Source of the DNA: DASRDB01 sp035652815
Lineage (GTDB): Bacteria > Chloroflexota > Ktedonobacteria > Ktedonobacterales > Ktedonobacteraceae
Direction of reading: 5' to 3'
DNA length: 64,000 nucleotides
Assembly: GCA_035652815.1 (NCBI GenBank)
Contig: DASRDB010000012.1
Location: 1-64,000, forward strand
Shown here: positions 16,604 to 25,233 of the stretch, piece by piece
Layout: every line of letters begins with the position of its first letter
How positions within the stretch are numbered: the stretch's first letter is position 1
Notes under the pieces: model-generated
Seen by the model: only the letters and a program-made list of their open reading frames with translations
What the model was told of the DNA's origin: nothing
The model's database searches: none
Translations under genes and position numbers: made by a program

Positions 16604-17416
16604 TTATGTAAACCGCGAGCGTTTGGCTGCATTTTGCCATTGTCGAAAGAGCAGCAGCGCCAGCAGCAATCCAACCCCTATTGACAGAGCGGTGAGTCTC
16701 CTGCGGTACACCTCCATCATCTTCGTGACAGGGAAACTGGCCCGATCATTGAGGCAGGGAAATGGTTTGTCCGTAGGAACTTCCACACCAAGAAAGGCAC
16801 ACAACGGCTCCCAGCCTTCTTTCACCTCATAGACAAGCAATCTCTCTGCCGGGATTCGTTGTTTGACGTTTTCGATGTGCTGGGTGAAGAAAGCAATGGC
16901 TTGCTGTTTGTCTTCAACTCTTACGCCTATCGTCCTGTTCCACATCGGAGAATTCATGATGCGGCTGGCCGTGCGCATACCAGGGGAAAGGGCGGCTAGC
17001 ATGAAGAAAAGCCGGGAGATGACAGGGGATTGAGCGGCCTTGATGCGTGTGTAAAAGATAGTGTTGCTGGCGCTCTCGTACCAACTTTCAGGGTCGCGAA
17101 CGGTCAGGATAAATTTTGCCTGCGGATAAGCGTGCATGAGTTGTTCGTAGAAGGAGCAAGTCGGCCAATCTACGGCAGCCCGATATCCTGCAAAAATATC
17201 GGCCCATTCGATTGCTTCCCCTCTGCTGGCGGCTTCCCAAAGTGGGAGATGCTCCGGTGTCTTGAGCAGTTCGGACATATGATAGCAAGGGCCAAACCCC
17301 AGTTCTTCCAGAGCGAACTTCAAAGAAAGCGTTCCCGTTCGTCCGAAGCCTGCCCCGATCACCTTCAATCCGCCCTTTGCAGCCGGTTTCGTTTGTTTTG
17401 CCGGTAACTCTTCCAT
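16604..17416 (-). CDS. Sulfotransferase-family protein
   Basis: A 270-residue PAPS-dependent sulfotransferase relative. GAGFGRTGTLSL (about 21-32) is the 5'-phosphosulfate loop, and TVRDPESWYES holds the 3'-phosphate site; EPLCAFLGVEVP is the conserved C-terminal region of the family. A hydrophobic segment near the C-terminus (LSIGVGLLLALLLF) would anchor it in the membrane, unusual for the soluble members. AAGG 9 nt before the ATG at 17416 supports that start over a longer frame. Acceptor substrate unknown. Confidence 0.82.
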   Translation of the reverse strand: MEELPAKQTKPAAKGGLKVIGAGFGRTGTLSLKFALEELGFGPCYHMSELLKTPEHLPLWEAASRGEAIEWADIFAGYRAAVDWPTCSFYEQLMHAYPQAKFILTVRDPESWYESASNTIFYTRIKAAQSPVISRLFFMLAALSPGMRTASRIMNSPMWNRTIGVRVEDKQQAIAFFTQHIENVKQRIPAERLLVYEVKEGWEPLCAFLGVEVPTDKPFPCLNDRASFPVTKMMEVYRRRLTALSIGVGLLLALLLFRQWQNAAKRSRFT

Positions 17417-17524
17417 AGCCCGTTCCTTTTTTCTTGCCCGCAGCATGTTTGCTTTTTTACTCTATATCGTACCACGCATTATTTCCACTTGCTGAGATTG
17501 CTAAATAAAGAGGGAATATGCAGG

Positions 17525-17615
17525 CCTGTCATCCTGAGCGCAGCGAAGGATCTCCGTCATCCAGCACGATTGCGCGTTTACACCGGAGATCCTTCGCTGC
17601 GCTCAGGATGACAGG
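17525..17615. repeat. Family B inverted repeat, copy 2
   Basis: Full-length copy with the same arms as 2249-2338 and a different centre. Both this copy and copy 1 are followed by a GTATCCCCC motif, so the repeated unit extends slightly beyond the right arm. Confidence 0.88.
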
Positions 17616-17649
17616 GTGCGAGTATCCCCCGCTATCTTAGCAAAATCCA

Positions 17650-19074
17650 TCAGATGGCCTCCTCAGCCAGCGCATCCAGCCGCTTCCCCAACTCGCCAGC
17701 CTGCTCAGCCTTCTGAAAGGCTTCTTTGACGACATTAGATAGTGGAAGAGGGGTTTGATAGCCAACCATATACCCACTCCAACGGCGGGATGGAAAGAGG
17801 AGCGGAGCAGCAGCCGTCGGATTCACTTCATCGGAGACCAGCCAGAAGGAATTGCCTACGACCAGGACAGGCATAATTCCCTTGCGCACAAGCTGCACCT
17901 GTTGGCGAAAGAATTGTGCCTGTCCGCCTCCGATCAGTTGCGCCCACCAGTCAGGTCTTCCCCAGCCGCCAGCCTCTTGCTCCCTTCCAACGAGATCTAT
18001 ACCGAGTTGCGCGAGCCGGGTAATGGCGGAAAAGGCATTGTTTCGCGCCTCGACATGGCGGTAACGCTGGGAGTTGGTATGCAGGCGTTCGGCTGCCTGC
18101 CACAAACGTGCCGCCCAGGTTTGTAGAAGTGGATAAGATTCCTGCCAGTACCAGCCCTCAGAGATCTGCGTATGATAACCGATTTCCTGGCAGCAGGCAA
18201 CCTGTGGTGTACTTCTCCAGGGCTGCTCAAGCAACATTCCTGGCAGTTGTTTGCCATTGAAGACTGAGCCAGCCGCTTCGGCATGAACGCGCCAGATGCC
18301 GGGTCGCGCTCCATCATAGGCTCGCCCATTCACCGAATGCTGCGCGCCTCCGCCACCCAACTGGACACGCAACGCGGCTTGAAGCGACAGGCTCAGGTGG
18401 GTATATTTGTGCAGATAGCGCCCCCGCTGTTCCACCCGGTTGAGCGGTCGCATCCACGCCATATCTCGCATATATTCCCACAACGGAATGGGGTTCCCCT
18501 CGCGATCACATAACGTTCCCGCATTCCCTGCCGAGGCGCGAAAGGCCGCCAATGGGCCATCACGTGTCAGGTCGCTCAATAGCTGGCGCGCAACCTGCTC
18601 TGATGCATCAGCTAGCGAGCGCTCCAGAACCTGCTCCAGGTAACTGACCGTCGCTAGCAGGCTATGCATGTTAGCAAGCTTCCAGTCCCACCCGGCATGT
18701 TCAGGAAAGAGCAGGACAAGCTGGCGCGTTTGTCGCGGTCCGCTCTCTTTGGGCAAAAACAAGATACGCGCCGCCCTATCCAGCTTATCTACCCCGGCAT
18801 GGGAGAGGATAGACCAGCGATTGCGAGCCGCCTCAAACCAGGAAATACTCTGTGAAAAGCGGCTGGCTGGCATCACCCAAAAACGTTCCAGGCCCGTTTC
18901 CCACAAAAAGGCCAGCAATCCTTCAGGACTCTCCAAAGCATTCAAAGGCACCAGAAGCGTACGCCATATTGGCTTCCCCTGCACTGTATCAACGAAAAGA
19001 AGCTCGTCATCGCTCAAGACGCCGACGGACAGCACAGGATTAAGCGGGGAAGCGACCAGAGCTTCTTCTCGCAT
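17650..19074 (-). CDS. Hypothetical protein, unrecognised
   Basis: A 474-residue protein with normal codon use and no membrane segment or signal peptide. I do not recognise a family. The central part (YDGARPGIWRVHAEAAG, LPGMLLEQPW, then GYHTQISEGWYWQESYPLL and RHVEARNNAFS) is rich in Trp and Tyr and reads like a conserved enzyme or nucleic-acid-binding core; the GIW...PG...GW(Y)W spacing faintly recalls polymerase or primase palm elements, which I cannot support further. The gene stands alone, flanked on both sides by family B repeats. The ATG at 19074 is taken as start. Confidence 0.7.
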   Translation of the reverse strand: MREEALVASPLNPVLSVGVLSDDELLFVDTVQGKPIWRTLLVPLNALESPEGLLAFLWETGLERFWVMPASRFSQSISWFEAARNRWSILSHAGVDKLDRAARILFLPKESGPRQTRQLVLLFPEHAGWDWKLANMHSLLATVSYLEQVLERSLADASEQVARQLLSDLTRDGPLAAFRASAGNAGTLCDREGNPIPLWEYMRDMAWMRPLNRVEQRGRYLHKYTHLSLSLQAALRVQLGGGGAQHSVNGRAYDGARPGIWRVHAEAAGSVFNGKQLPGMLLEQPWRSTPQVACCQEIGYHTQISEGWYWQESYPLLQTWAARLWQAAERLHTNSQRYRHVEARNNAFSAITRLAQLGIDLVGREQEAGGWGRPDWWAQLIGGGQAQFFRQQVQLVRKGIMPVLVVGNSFWLVSDEVNPTAAAPLLFPSRRWSGYMVGYQTPLPLSNVVKEAFQKAEQAGELGKRLDALAEEAI

Positions 19075-19141
19075 ACAATATGTTCCTCATCCAGGCACAA
19101 AGCATCGCTACAAATTTCTTGCCAGGAAAAAGACCCTCTCT

Positions 19142-19230
19142 CCTGTCATCCTGAGCGGAGCGAAGGATCTGCGTTCCCAGACGATCCGTGTGCAGACGCC
19201 GGAGATCCTTCGCTCCGCTCAGGATGACAT
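19142..19230. repeat. Family B inverted repeat, copy 3
   Basis: The arms differ from the other copies by a paired change (GCGGAGCG with CGCTCCGC instead of GCGCAGCG with CGCTGCGC), a compensated substitution that keeps the stem intact. Confidence 0.88.
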
Positions 19231-19570
19231 CTGGAGACAGGTTTGGAATGGCAAACCGTTATCGAGCTATTCTGATGGATGGGGGGAAAAGTGGAAAATC
19301 ATAGTAAAATAATGATATCCATGCTCAGCATCATTATCCCTGTCCAACGAGTGAAGCGAATGGAACCTGGTTTGAGCCTATAGACCGCAAAAGGTGTACC
19401 CAACTGATGAGCCTGGATGATTTGGTAATCTTCAACTGAAAGATCGCCTGGAATAACCTGTGACATAGCTAAAATTCTTTTTTGTCTTTACAAAACAATT
19501 GCTTTCTAGAACATGAAAAAATCGTGCGAAATACCTATTTACCTTGCTTGTTTAAGAGCGACAAGATACG
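19231..19570. other. Intergenic, no gene seen
   Basis: About 340 nt, more AT-rich than the left side of the window. It marks the left edge of the RHS island. No RNA or coding feature was recognised. Confidence 0.4.
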
Positions 19571-19932
19571 TTAGATAAATGGGAAGTTCTTCTCGATATG
19601 CGACAACAGAAAAAAAGTGTTCTGGCAATTCGCCCCTTGTAGATTAGCAATACTCAAATCAGCGCCCTCAAAGTCTGCTCCATTCAGGTTAGCTCCCTAA
19701 GATCAGCCTCATAAAGACTGGCATCCATCAAGCATGCTCCATTCAGGTTAGCTCCCCTAAGATCAGCCTCATTCAAATTCGCTTCCATCAGGTTAGCCCC
19801 TCGTAAATCCACACCGCGCAAATCTGCACCCTCGAGTTTTGCATAGCTGAGATCAACCGAATTGAGATCTAAGCGAAAATAGCCATGCTCGCGTAACACC
19901 TGTCTTTGCGCATTCCAAACGCTTGTTCCTTG
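19571..19932 (-). pseudogene. Degraded pentapeptide-repeat protein gene
   Basis: On the minus strand the frame reads ...VWNAQRQVLREHGYFRLDLN and then a ladder of A(D/N)L-x-x pentapeptides (GADLRGVDLRGANLMEANLN). It stops at TGA after ADLRE because AGGGGAGCT, present in the preceding repeat unit, has become AGGGAGCT near 19693. Adding one G restores a frame that continues GANLNGADFEGADLS to a stop at 19571. The only candidate start is an internal GTG; a stop lies just upstream of the conserved VWNAQRQ segment, so the N-terminus is also lost. Confidence 0.75.
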
Positions 19933-19973
19933 TTAAAGAAGAGCTAAAAGATCACGTTTGCTCGGCCAGTTGC

Positions 19974-20429
19974 TCATACTAAAACACAGAAGCCTTTCTT
20001 ATGCGAACAAAATTGCTCTATCTGCTGTAAAATCTTTTTCGGACCAGCAATAATCGCAATGTCTCCATTCAGCTGGGCAATAATCCGTCCTTTTTGAGCT
20101 GGGGAACGTCCAGCAAAGGTGAGTGTAATGATCGGCTGTCCCTGTCGGGTGCGGCCCGTCTGTTTCTGCTCAACCAGATCATATCCTAGACGAGCCAGCG
20201 CCACTATCAATGTGGCAAAAAATTCCTTCGTGTCTTCGACAGGGAGGTTAAGTATTCCACGTATACTACACCAGGCATAAAACAAGCCCAGGCCGACACC
20301 ATAAAATATGGTCTGAAAGAGCAACAAATCGATAGGCGGTCTTCGAATAAGAAACAGGGCAATGCCAAACGAGACTCCATAAAATACCGCCGACGTAAAA
20401 AAGACGGACAAGAATTGCTTTCGTTTCAT
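19974..20429 (-). CDS. Small membrane protein with cytoplasmic domain
   Basis: A 151-residue protein with two hydrophobic segments (about 9-27 and 33-55) and a soluble C-terminal domain (about 65-151; DTKEFFATLIVALARLGYDL, LTFAGRSPAQKGRIIAQL). I do not recognise the family. It is one of several short membrane proteins in the RHS island. About 110 nt upstream of its start is a block nearly copied upstream of the gene at 23974, suggesting duplicated control DNA. Confidence 0.6.
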   Translation of the reverse strand: MKRKQFLSVFFTSAVFYGVSFGIALFLIRRPPIDLLLFQTIFYGVGLGLFYAWCSIRGILNLPVEDTKEFFATLIVALARLGYDLVEQKQTGRTRQGQPIITLTFAGRSPAQKGRIIAQLNGDIAIIAGPKKILQQIEQFCSHKKGFCVLV

Positions 20430-20527
20430 CTTTCACTACCCGGCAATTTTGTTTATTCTTCAGAGAGCTATTTCTTTCTCCATAGAACCTGTTCGGAAGG
20501 AGAACAATAGATTGATTCAGAATCACA

Positions 20528-20640
20528 TTGCTTCTCATCAATACAAACGAACGTTGCTTGCTTTGATATCAATTTTCCCCTAATCACCAGTCCTGCCTAT
20601 ATATCCTGCCATCATTGGGCAGCAAAGCCTGTGCTCCGTT
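20528..20640. repeat. Duplicated upstream block, copy 1
   Basis: CTTCTCATCAATACAAACGA begins a block resembling 24399-24507 (TTCTCATCAATACAAATGA and onward, through TGCTTGCTTT(G/A)ATATCAATT and CATCATTGGGC/CATCATGGGGC) at roughly 75% identity by eye. Each lies upstream of a minus-strand small membrane protein gene. Confidence 0.6.
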
Positions 20641-20676
20641 TCTTTCTATAGAGATACTGCAAGCAAGAGGAAATAC

Positions 20677-21294
20677 ATGAAAACGCTTCATTGCCCCAGG
20701 TGTGAGAAACCGTTTGACCCCGTCCTTCCCAGGTGTCCCCAATGTGGCTTGAAAACATGCAAAGCCTTTTCAGCAAGGCACGGGTGTTTACTGGCCCTCC
20801 TGCTCAATCTGCTCATCGTGACGTTGTTTGTGCTGTTGTTCGGGCTATGGAAAAAGCAAGGACTTACCCTCTCCACCTGGTTTTATCAAGCAGATGGATG
20901 CGGGTTCGTAGCCATGATCGTCTGCCTGCTCACTCCTGGCATCTTTCTTTACCGGGTCTATCGCATGCTCTGGCTACGATTCAATGGTCTGGTAGGGACA
21001 GGAACCGTCGTCGCTCATCGCCTGAAACACATGCGAAGAAGGCGCTCCCTTGAAGTAGCCGTTGTACAATTCCTCCCCGATATTGCACATCCTCGCGTGT
21101 GTGAGGTAGAGTCTGGTCTCTGGTCAAGTGTCGCGCCGGAACAGAGCAAAGTCAGCGTTCTCTACGACCCCTATCATCCCGATACCTGTGCGCAAGTCGG
21201 CATGCCCTGGGGGGATCTCGTGTTCTGTTGCTTTATGAGCCTGTCCTTTCTCGGCCTTTCGGTTCTCCTCGTGTGGGCCATGTTTAGTACTTGA
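20677..21294 (+). CDS. Zinc-ribbon membrane protein with DUF3592-like domain
   Basis: A 205-residue protein. C6/C9 (CPRC) and C20/C23 (CPQC) form an N-terminal zinc ribbon. Hydrophobic segments lie at about 38-58, 73-95 and 180-202. Between the second and third is an extracytoplasmic or luminal region (GLVGTGTVVAHR, then SKVSVLYDPYHPD) with the G-x-V and VLYDP pattern of DUF3592 proteins. It is the only plus-strand gene in the RHS island. Function unknown. Confidence 0.68.
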   Translation: MKTLHCPRCEKPFDPVLPRCPQCGLKTCKAFSARHGCLLALLLNLLIVTLFVLLFGLWKKQGLTLSTWFYQADGCGFVAMIVCLLTPGIFLYRVYRMLWLRFNGLVGTGTVVAHRLKHMRRRRSLEVAVVQFLPDIAHPRVCEVESGLWSSVAPEQSKVSVLYDPYHPDTCAQVGMPWGDLVFCCFMSLSFLGLSVLLVWAMFST

Positions 21295-21349
21295 GATAGT
21301 TCTCTCAGCGAAGATCAAGAAAGACAAAATTTTCAAGAATCGTTTCCAT

Positions 21350-21694
21350 TCATGTCTCCCCCTCATGCCTGCTCTCCACATCATCACCGATACTTGATGG
21401 CGGCAACGCTGTCTCCTGCTTCCCCCACAACAACCTGAAGTTGGCTTTGATTTGTGGCCCAGCCCAGCTATCTAGTACATATCGCACCATGATGTAAATA
21501 AACAGGCCAATCTCCACAATGCAAAAAAGTAATGAAATGAATGGAGGCACTTGCCACCACATCACCAATACAATGAGACCCAATACCCATACAATCATCC
21601 AGACAAACAAGAAAAGAGACCATTTCATCGAACGTAAAACTGACCTGAAGGCTCCTCGTCGAACATTCAGTTCGTCATGCTGCTGATGCTTCAT
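21350..21694 (-). CDS. Small membrane protein, candidate RHS-tip partner
   Basis: A 114-residue protein with two hydrophobic segments (about 25-47 and 51-73) and a charged C-terminal tail. GGAGG 6 nt before the ATG is a clear ribosome site. It is the first gene downstream, on the same strand, of the orphan RHS tip cassette (about 400 nt between). In RHS loci the gene after a tip usually encodes its immunity protein; this is position-based inference only. Confidence 0.55.
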   Translation of the reverse strand: MKHQQHDELNVRRGAFRSVLRSMKWSLFLFVWMIVWVLGLIVLVMWWQVPPFISLLFCIVEIGLFIYIMVRYVLDSWAGPQIKANFRLLWGKQETALPPSSIGDDVESRHEGET

Positions 21695-21900
21695 AGTATG
21701 CCTCCATCTTTCACAATGTTCAGAACGAAGATAGATTGATTAGCTCAATAAGCGTTAGGCAAAACTATTTTCGGACAAGCATAGATCAACTGTATCTGTC
21801 CTGGCTCTAGGATTTATTTCGACATAGTAAACATGCCACCAAGAAATATATCAGTAGTGGCCTGTTTCAGTACAACCAAAAGTGAAGCCTCTTTCAGTGT

Positions 21901-21974
21901 CTCCAGCAGTTCCTGGTGTTAGACAACCACTTGCAACCTTTCTAGAACTTAACTAATACCAGGAACTGCTGGAG
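21901..21974. repeat. 17-bp inverted repeat with 40-nt loop
   Basis: CTCCAGCAGTTCCTGGT (21901-21917) and its perfect complement (21958-21974) lie between the orphan RHS cassette and the small membrane gene. It could be the ends of a small element or a transcript-terminating stem. The rest of 21695-22093 holds nothing I recognise. Confidence 0.65.
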
Positions 21975-22093
21975 CTTACGCAAAAGCCAATATTCTTGGC
22001 CCGCACTTACATCTACACGTTACTACGGAAATGACTTGCATATGATCTACATGATCACGTCAGCCACCTTTCCTTTGACTCAGCCCCACTCTA

Positions 22094-23278
22094 TCAGCAT
22101 ATACCAGGTTCTGAATGATAATCTTGTACACATATAGTGTACGCTTGCTGATCTGAATAGGTGTCAACGTTTGCTATTTGCCCATCCCAATAGGCTATAT
22201 TCATCAGCTTGGGAGCAAGTACGGTTCCAGCACTAGAAACAGAACCGGCGATCAGCTGAAAGATTGCAGCCACAATCAGTGGACGTGCCTTCTGAACGAC
22301 CCACTGTCCCATTTCATTCAGTACAGGCTGCACTGGGTTAAAAATGCTCAAGAGACCTCCAATCGTGTCTATTACGTTGGCTACCCACTTCAAGCTTGTG
22401 AGAATATCTACTATAATTGTAGGCATCTTGAAAACACCTAACGCTCCCAAGTCACCGACTAATGCTGCCCCGCGAGACAAGGCGCTTAACAATTCCATTG
22501 TGAATCCCTTCCAATCTTGCGCTATCCCATGCGCTATTGCCGCTATGATGTCTCCTGCTAAAGCAACCCCATCTCCGATAGCGGTCGCAACATTGTTCCA
22601 GAAGGTTTTCTGTTTATTAAGATAATCCTGAATCAGTTGTCTATCACGATCACCACAAGCTTTATCACAACCGCTAGACGGTGATGCTCCACTATTCGGA
22701 TGACTACTTCTAGCAACTGACTTAGGATTACCCTGTCCTGCTGGATGAGCATTCGGCCCTTGCCCAGGACGCCACCCATTGACAAAGCCGGGCCCTGTAT
22801 ACGGTGTCCCATCCTTGACTGGATGAGACGGAGTCGAAACCTGATACGCTTCACCATCCTGCATATAGTACGGCGCACCCGGTATATACGTCTGTCCTCC
22901 TGGCCCAGCAAGGTATTGTCCCGTCGGATCAGTGAACGTCTCAGGATTGCCCGCCACATACGCATAGGGGTTCATCCCCTGCGCATTACCCTGCTTGCTA
23001 TCTGCCGACAGGAACACCCCTGCCACCGGGTCATAATAGCGCGCATTATAGTAATCCAGCCCCGTCGGGTCAGCATACTGTCCCGTATAGCCCTTGGCAG
23101 TTCCCATCGTCCCTTTGAGGTACCTCTGGTTACCATAAGGGCCGTAGACTTGATTACCTAACACAGCGGCGCTATTAGGCGTATCACTGAAACTGGCCAG
23201 CACGCTACCGAGGGCATCGGTCAGGAAGAACTGGGTCACCATTGTGCTGGTTCCGGTCAGTTCCCCGATCAGGTGGCC
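22094..23278 (-). pseudogene. Orphan RHS core plus C-terminal tip cassette (no start)
   Basis: The conserved RHS core (GHLIGELTG, DALGSVLASFSD, YGPYGNQRYLKG, GLDYYNARYYDPVAGVFLSADS, NPYAYVAGNPETFTDPTGQY) is followed by an unrelated tip of about 240 residues. The core is nearly identical to that of the large RHS gene, 4,931 nt away, over 22859-23278 = 27790-28209. Upstream of 23278 the frame meets tandem TAG stops and homology ends; no ribosome site precedes the first in-frame ATG (23242). So it is a silent tip cassette. The tip is hydrophobic at about residues 225-300 with a Cys-rich CDKACGDRD motif; its activity is unknown. Confidence 0.85.
22859..23278 (-). repeat. RHS core direct repeat, orphan copy
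   Basis: A 420-bp direct repeat with 27790-28209, differing at scattered third-codon positions. It spans the hallmark core and ends just after YIPGAPYYMQ, precisely at the tip junction. Recombination between the copies would place the orphan tip on the long RHS protein and delete the intervening 4.9 kb. Confidence 0.88.
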
Positions 23279-23356
23279 AGAGTGGAGGAAGAGGCGCTAC
23301 TACTGGCGCGGCTCGTGATAGTGCGACAGGCCCCACCTCACGGGTCAATCTGCCTC

Positions 23357-23947
23357 TTATGCCGTAAACCTGAACGACTGGAGCATCGGCGCAAAATACA
23401 ACTTTACGGCTTGAGTGAACCTGGGAGCTAGCGCATCATAGATGATCGAGTAGGTAACTGTTCCCGAAGACTGGGTTGGATTGGCGGCAAGAGAAACCGC
23501 CTCAATCAATGCCCGCTTCCTATATCCATAAACCCAGCCAATAGCAGCCCGTTGACTCCAACGCTGCCCGGCAAGCAGAATCGTGAGAGGGAGATGGACA
23601 GGCTGGCGATCACGGAGGGCAATCAGCCCATGCTCAGCTACGCTATCAACTGAGATACTCGCTTCAGGATTAAACCACGAGTGAATCGCCATACTATAGT
23701 CCCCAGCGGGATCGAAAAAGAGAACCCACTCAGCAGTGATTTCTTTCTTCGTCCATCCTGCAGGATAGCGAATCGTATACCAAGATGTGCTGTACATTTT
23801 CATCGCCTCTACAGGAACATGCGGTGTGGGGGGAGCAAGAGAACTGCTAGATCCTACTCCATTACAAGCCACTAGAACGAGGGTTGCAACTAAGGCAAGC
23901 AAATAAAACAACAGACGCCCAGTCATCTGCTTTGGTAAGGCTTTCAT
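23357..23947 (-). CDS. Putative lipoprotein with PsbP-like domain
   Basis: About 196 residues. A basic N-terminus and hydrophobic stretch end in LVLVACNG, a lipobox whose Cys would be lipid-modified. The mature part opens YSTSWYTIRYPAGWT and FFDPAG, the pattern of PsbP/Mog1-like alpha-beta domains, common in secreted bacterial lipoproteins. Its role in the cell is not readable. A GTG at 23977 would add 10 residues and overlap the upstream membrane gene by 4 nt (23974); the start is uncertain, but the genes are close enough to be cotranscribed. Confidence 0.65.
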   Translation of the reverse strand: MKALPKQMTGRLLFYLLALVATLVLVACNGVGSSSSLAPPTPHVPVEAMKMYSTSWYTIRYPAGWTKKEITAEWVLFFDPAGDYSMAIHSWFNPEASISVDSVAEHGLIALRDRQPVHLPLTILLAGQRWSQRAAIGWVYGYRKRALIEAVSLAANPTQSSGTVTYSIIYDALAPRFTQAVKLYFAPMLQSFRFTA

Positions 23948-23973
23948 GGCTTGAGACTGTCTCTCCAATCCTC

Positions 23974-24351
23974 TCACTTCATGAAAAAAGGAACAATACA
24001 GGTCATAATGCTACTAAATACATTGAAAACCAGCCCTGCCCTGATCACCCATATTGTGCTTTTGTCAAAACGTTCCTCCGCCTCCACAAGTGACTTCGGC
24101 GCGATTTTGAACAATACCAGATATATTCCAGCGGCAAGAATAAACACCCATCTCATCCCAAAGAATACGCCTTCTTGCGCATGCTGCGGTTGAATCGCAA
24201 TGTATTGAATCAGCAGAGATTCAATGAACAGGGTATACATGGCGACCTGGCGATACAATCGGTTACGGGTCTCCGCTGGAATGTTTTCTAGAAAGTCATC
24301 AAAAGAGGTTTTCCACCTCATCATAAAATAAACAAGCCTCTCTTTATTCAT
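23974..24351 (-). CDS. Small membrane protein, unrecognised
   Basis: A 125-residue protein with three hydrophobic segments (about 38-53, 64-83 and 100-122), a charged N-terminus and no catalytic motif. AGGTGGT sits just before the ATG. The sequence upstream (24399-24507) duplicates the region upstream of the gene at 19974. It is followed directly by the putative lipoprotein gene on the same strand. Confidence 0.58.
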   Translation of the reverse strand: MNKERLVYFMMRWKTSFDDFLENIPAETRNRLYRQVAMYTLFIESLLIQYIAIQPQHAQEGVFFGMRWVFILAAGIYLVLFKIAPKSLVEAEERFDKSTIWVIRAGLVFNVFSSIMTCIVPFFMK

Positions 24352-24398
24352 ACCACCTGCCTGGAAGCAGAAAAATACCTGCCTGCTTTACCTGCATG

Positions 24399-24507
24399 TT
24401 GTTTCTCATCAATACAAATGAACGCTGCTTGCTTTAATATCAATTCTTCTATAAACACCGCTCTTGCCCATAAAACCTACCATCATGGGGCTGCAAATGG
24501 GGTTCAC
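24399..24507. repeat. Duplicated upstream block, copy 2
   Basis: Counterpart of 20528-20640. The copies are in the same orientation and at similar distance from the start codons of two otherwise unlike membrane protein genes. Confidence 0.6.
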
Positions 24508-24521
24508 TCCATGTTCCTCTA

Positions 24522-25082
24522 CTACATCCTTTGCTGCTTCAAGAAACCGAACAAACGAAATAATTCAACAGCATTTAGCACGAGAATTATCGCTTGTAAG
24601 GGAAAAAAGATGGCATAAAACCACCAGGGAAAGCGATAGCCCAAAACCACAGAGTAGATGAATGCAGCAAGCAGCACGAAAAATCCCGTACTGAGGACAA
24701 CTATATTCACGATACGCTTACGTACCTGTTGACGAGTCCTGATGCTTCCAGGTGAAAATGGACCTCCAGTAGATGCTTCGCCTATGCATCGTTGTCTCAC
24801 TTCCACAGGCATCCTGGGTAGTTGAGCAACGTCTGGAAGAGGCTCACCTACTTCTCCAATGAGTGCGATGGGAGTTCCTACCTGCACGGTTTCTCCTTCT
24901 GAAACAAAAATAGCACGGACAACGCCGGAGGCTGGGGATTCGATCTCCATATTCACCTTATCGGTTTCAAGGTAGGCTAACACCTCCCCTTGCCGAATCG
25001 CTTCACCTACTAACCTCACCCAACACACTATCTTGCCTTCCTTTACGAACTCACCCAGATGAGGTATTTCGACTGTTTGCAT
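24522..25082 (-). CDS. Lipoyl/biotinyl-domain protein with membrane hairpin
   Basis: A 186-residue protein. Residues 1-77 are a complete lipoyl-type domain with the modification hairpin ETDKVNMEIESPASG; the Lys of DKV is the attachment residue. A short Pro-rich linker follows, then two hydrophobic segments (about 127-148 and 154-175). Lipoyl domains normally serve E2 subunits of 2-oxo-acid dehydrogenases or glycine cleavage H protein; none of those genes is nearby. The DKV(N) motif is lipoate-like rather than biotin-like (MKM). AGGGAG precedes the ATG. Possibly a membrane redox or efflux adaptor fragment; function unknown. Confidence 0.72.
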   Translation of the reverse strand: MQTVEIPHLGEFVKEGKIVCWVRLVGEAIRQGEVLAYLETDKVNMEIESPASGVVRAIFVSEGETVQVGTPIALIGEVGEPLPDVAQLPRMPVEVRQRCIGEASTGGPFSPGSIRTRQQVRKRIVNIVVLSTGFFVLLAAFIYSVVLGYRFPWWFYAIFFPLQAIILVLNAVELFRLFGFLKQQRM

Positions 25083-25099
25083 AAATATATCTCCCTAAA

Positions 25100-25212
25100 A
25101 AGATCGATGATAGCCCCATGTTGATTTAACCAATCTTGACCTAAGAAATGACCTGCCAGTACCGATTGTCCTGCTATAAAAATTACTATAAGGATGATGG
25201 GATTTTGATACC
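25100..25212 (-). pseudogene. Remnant of a membrane gene paralogous to 26042-26497
   Basis: The minus strand reads QNPIILIVIFIAGQSVLAGH, then FLGQDWLNQHGAIID, matching QNPIILITIFLAGQTVLAGH, then FFSQGWLSQPGAIVD of the intact protein at 26042-26497. About 36 codons remain, open, with no start; homology stops sharply on both sides. A copied gene was mostly deleted or overwritten here. Confidence 0.75.
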
Positions 25213-25233
25213 ATCATCCTTCCGTCTTATACT

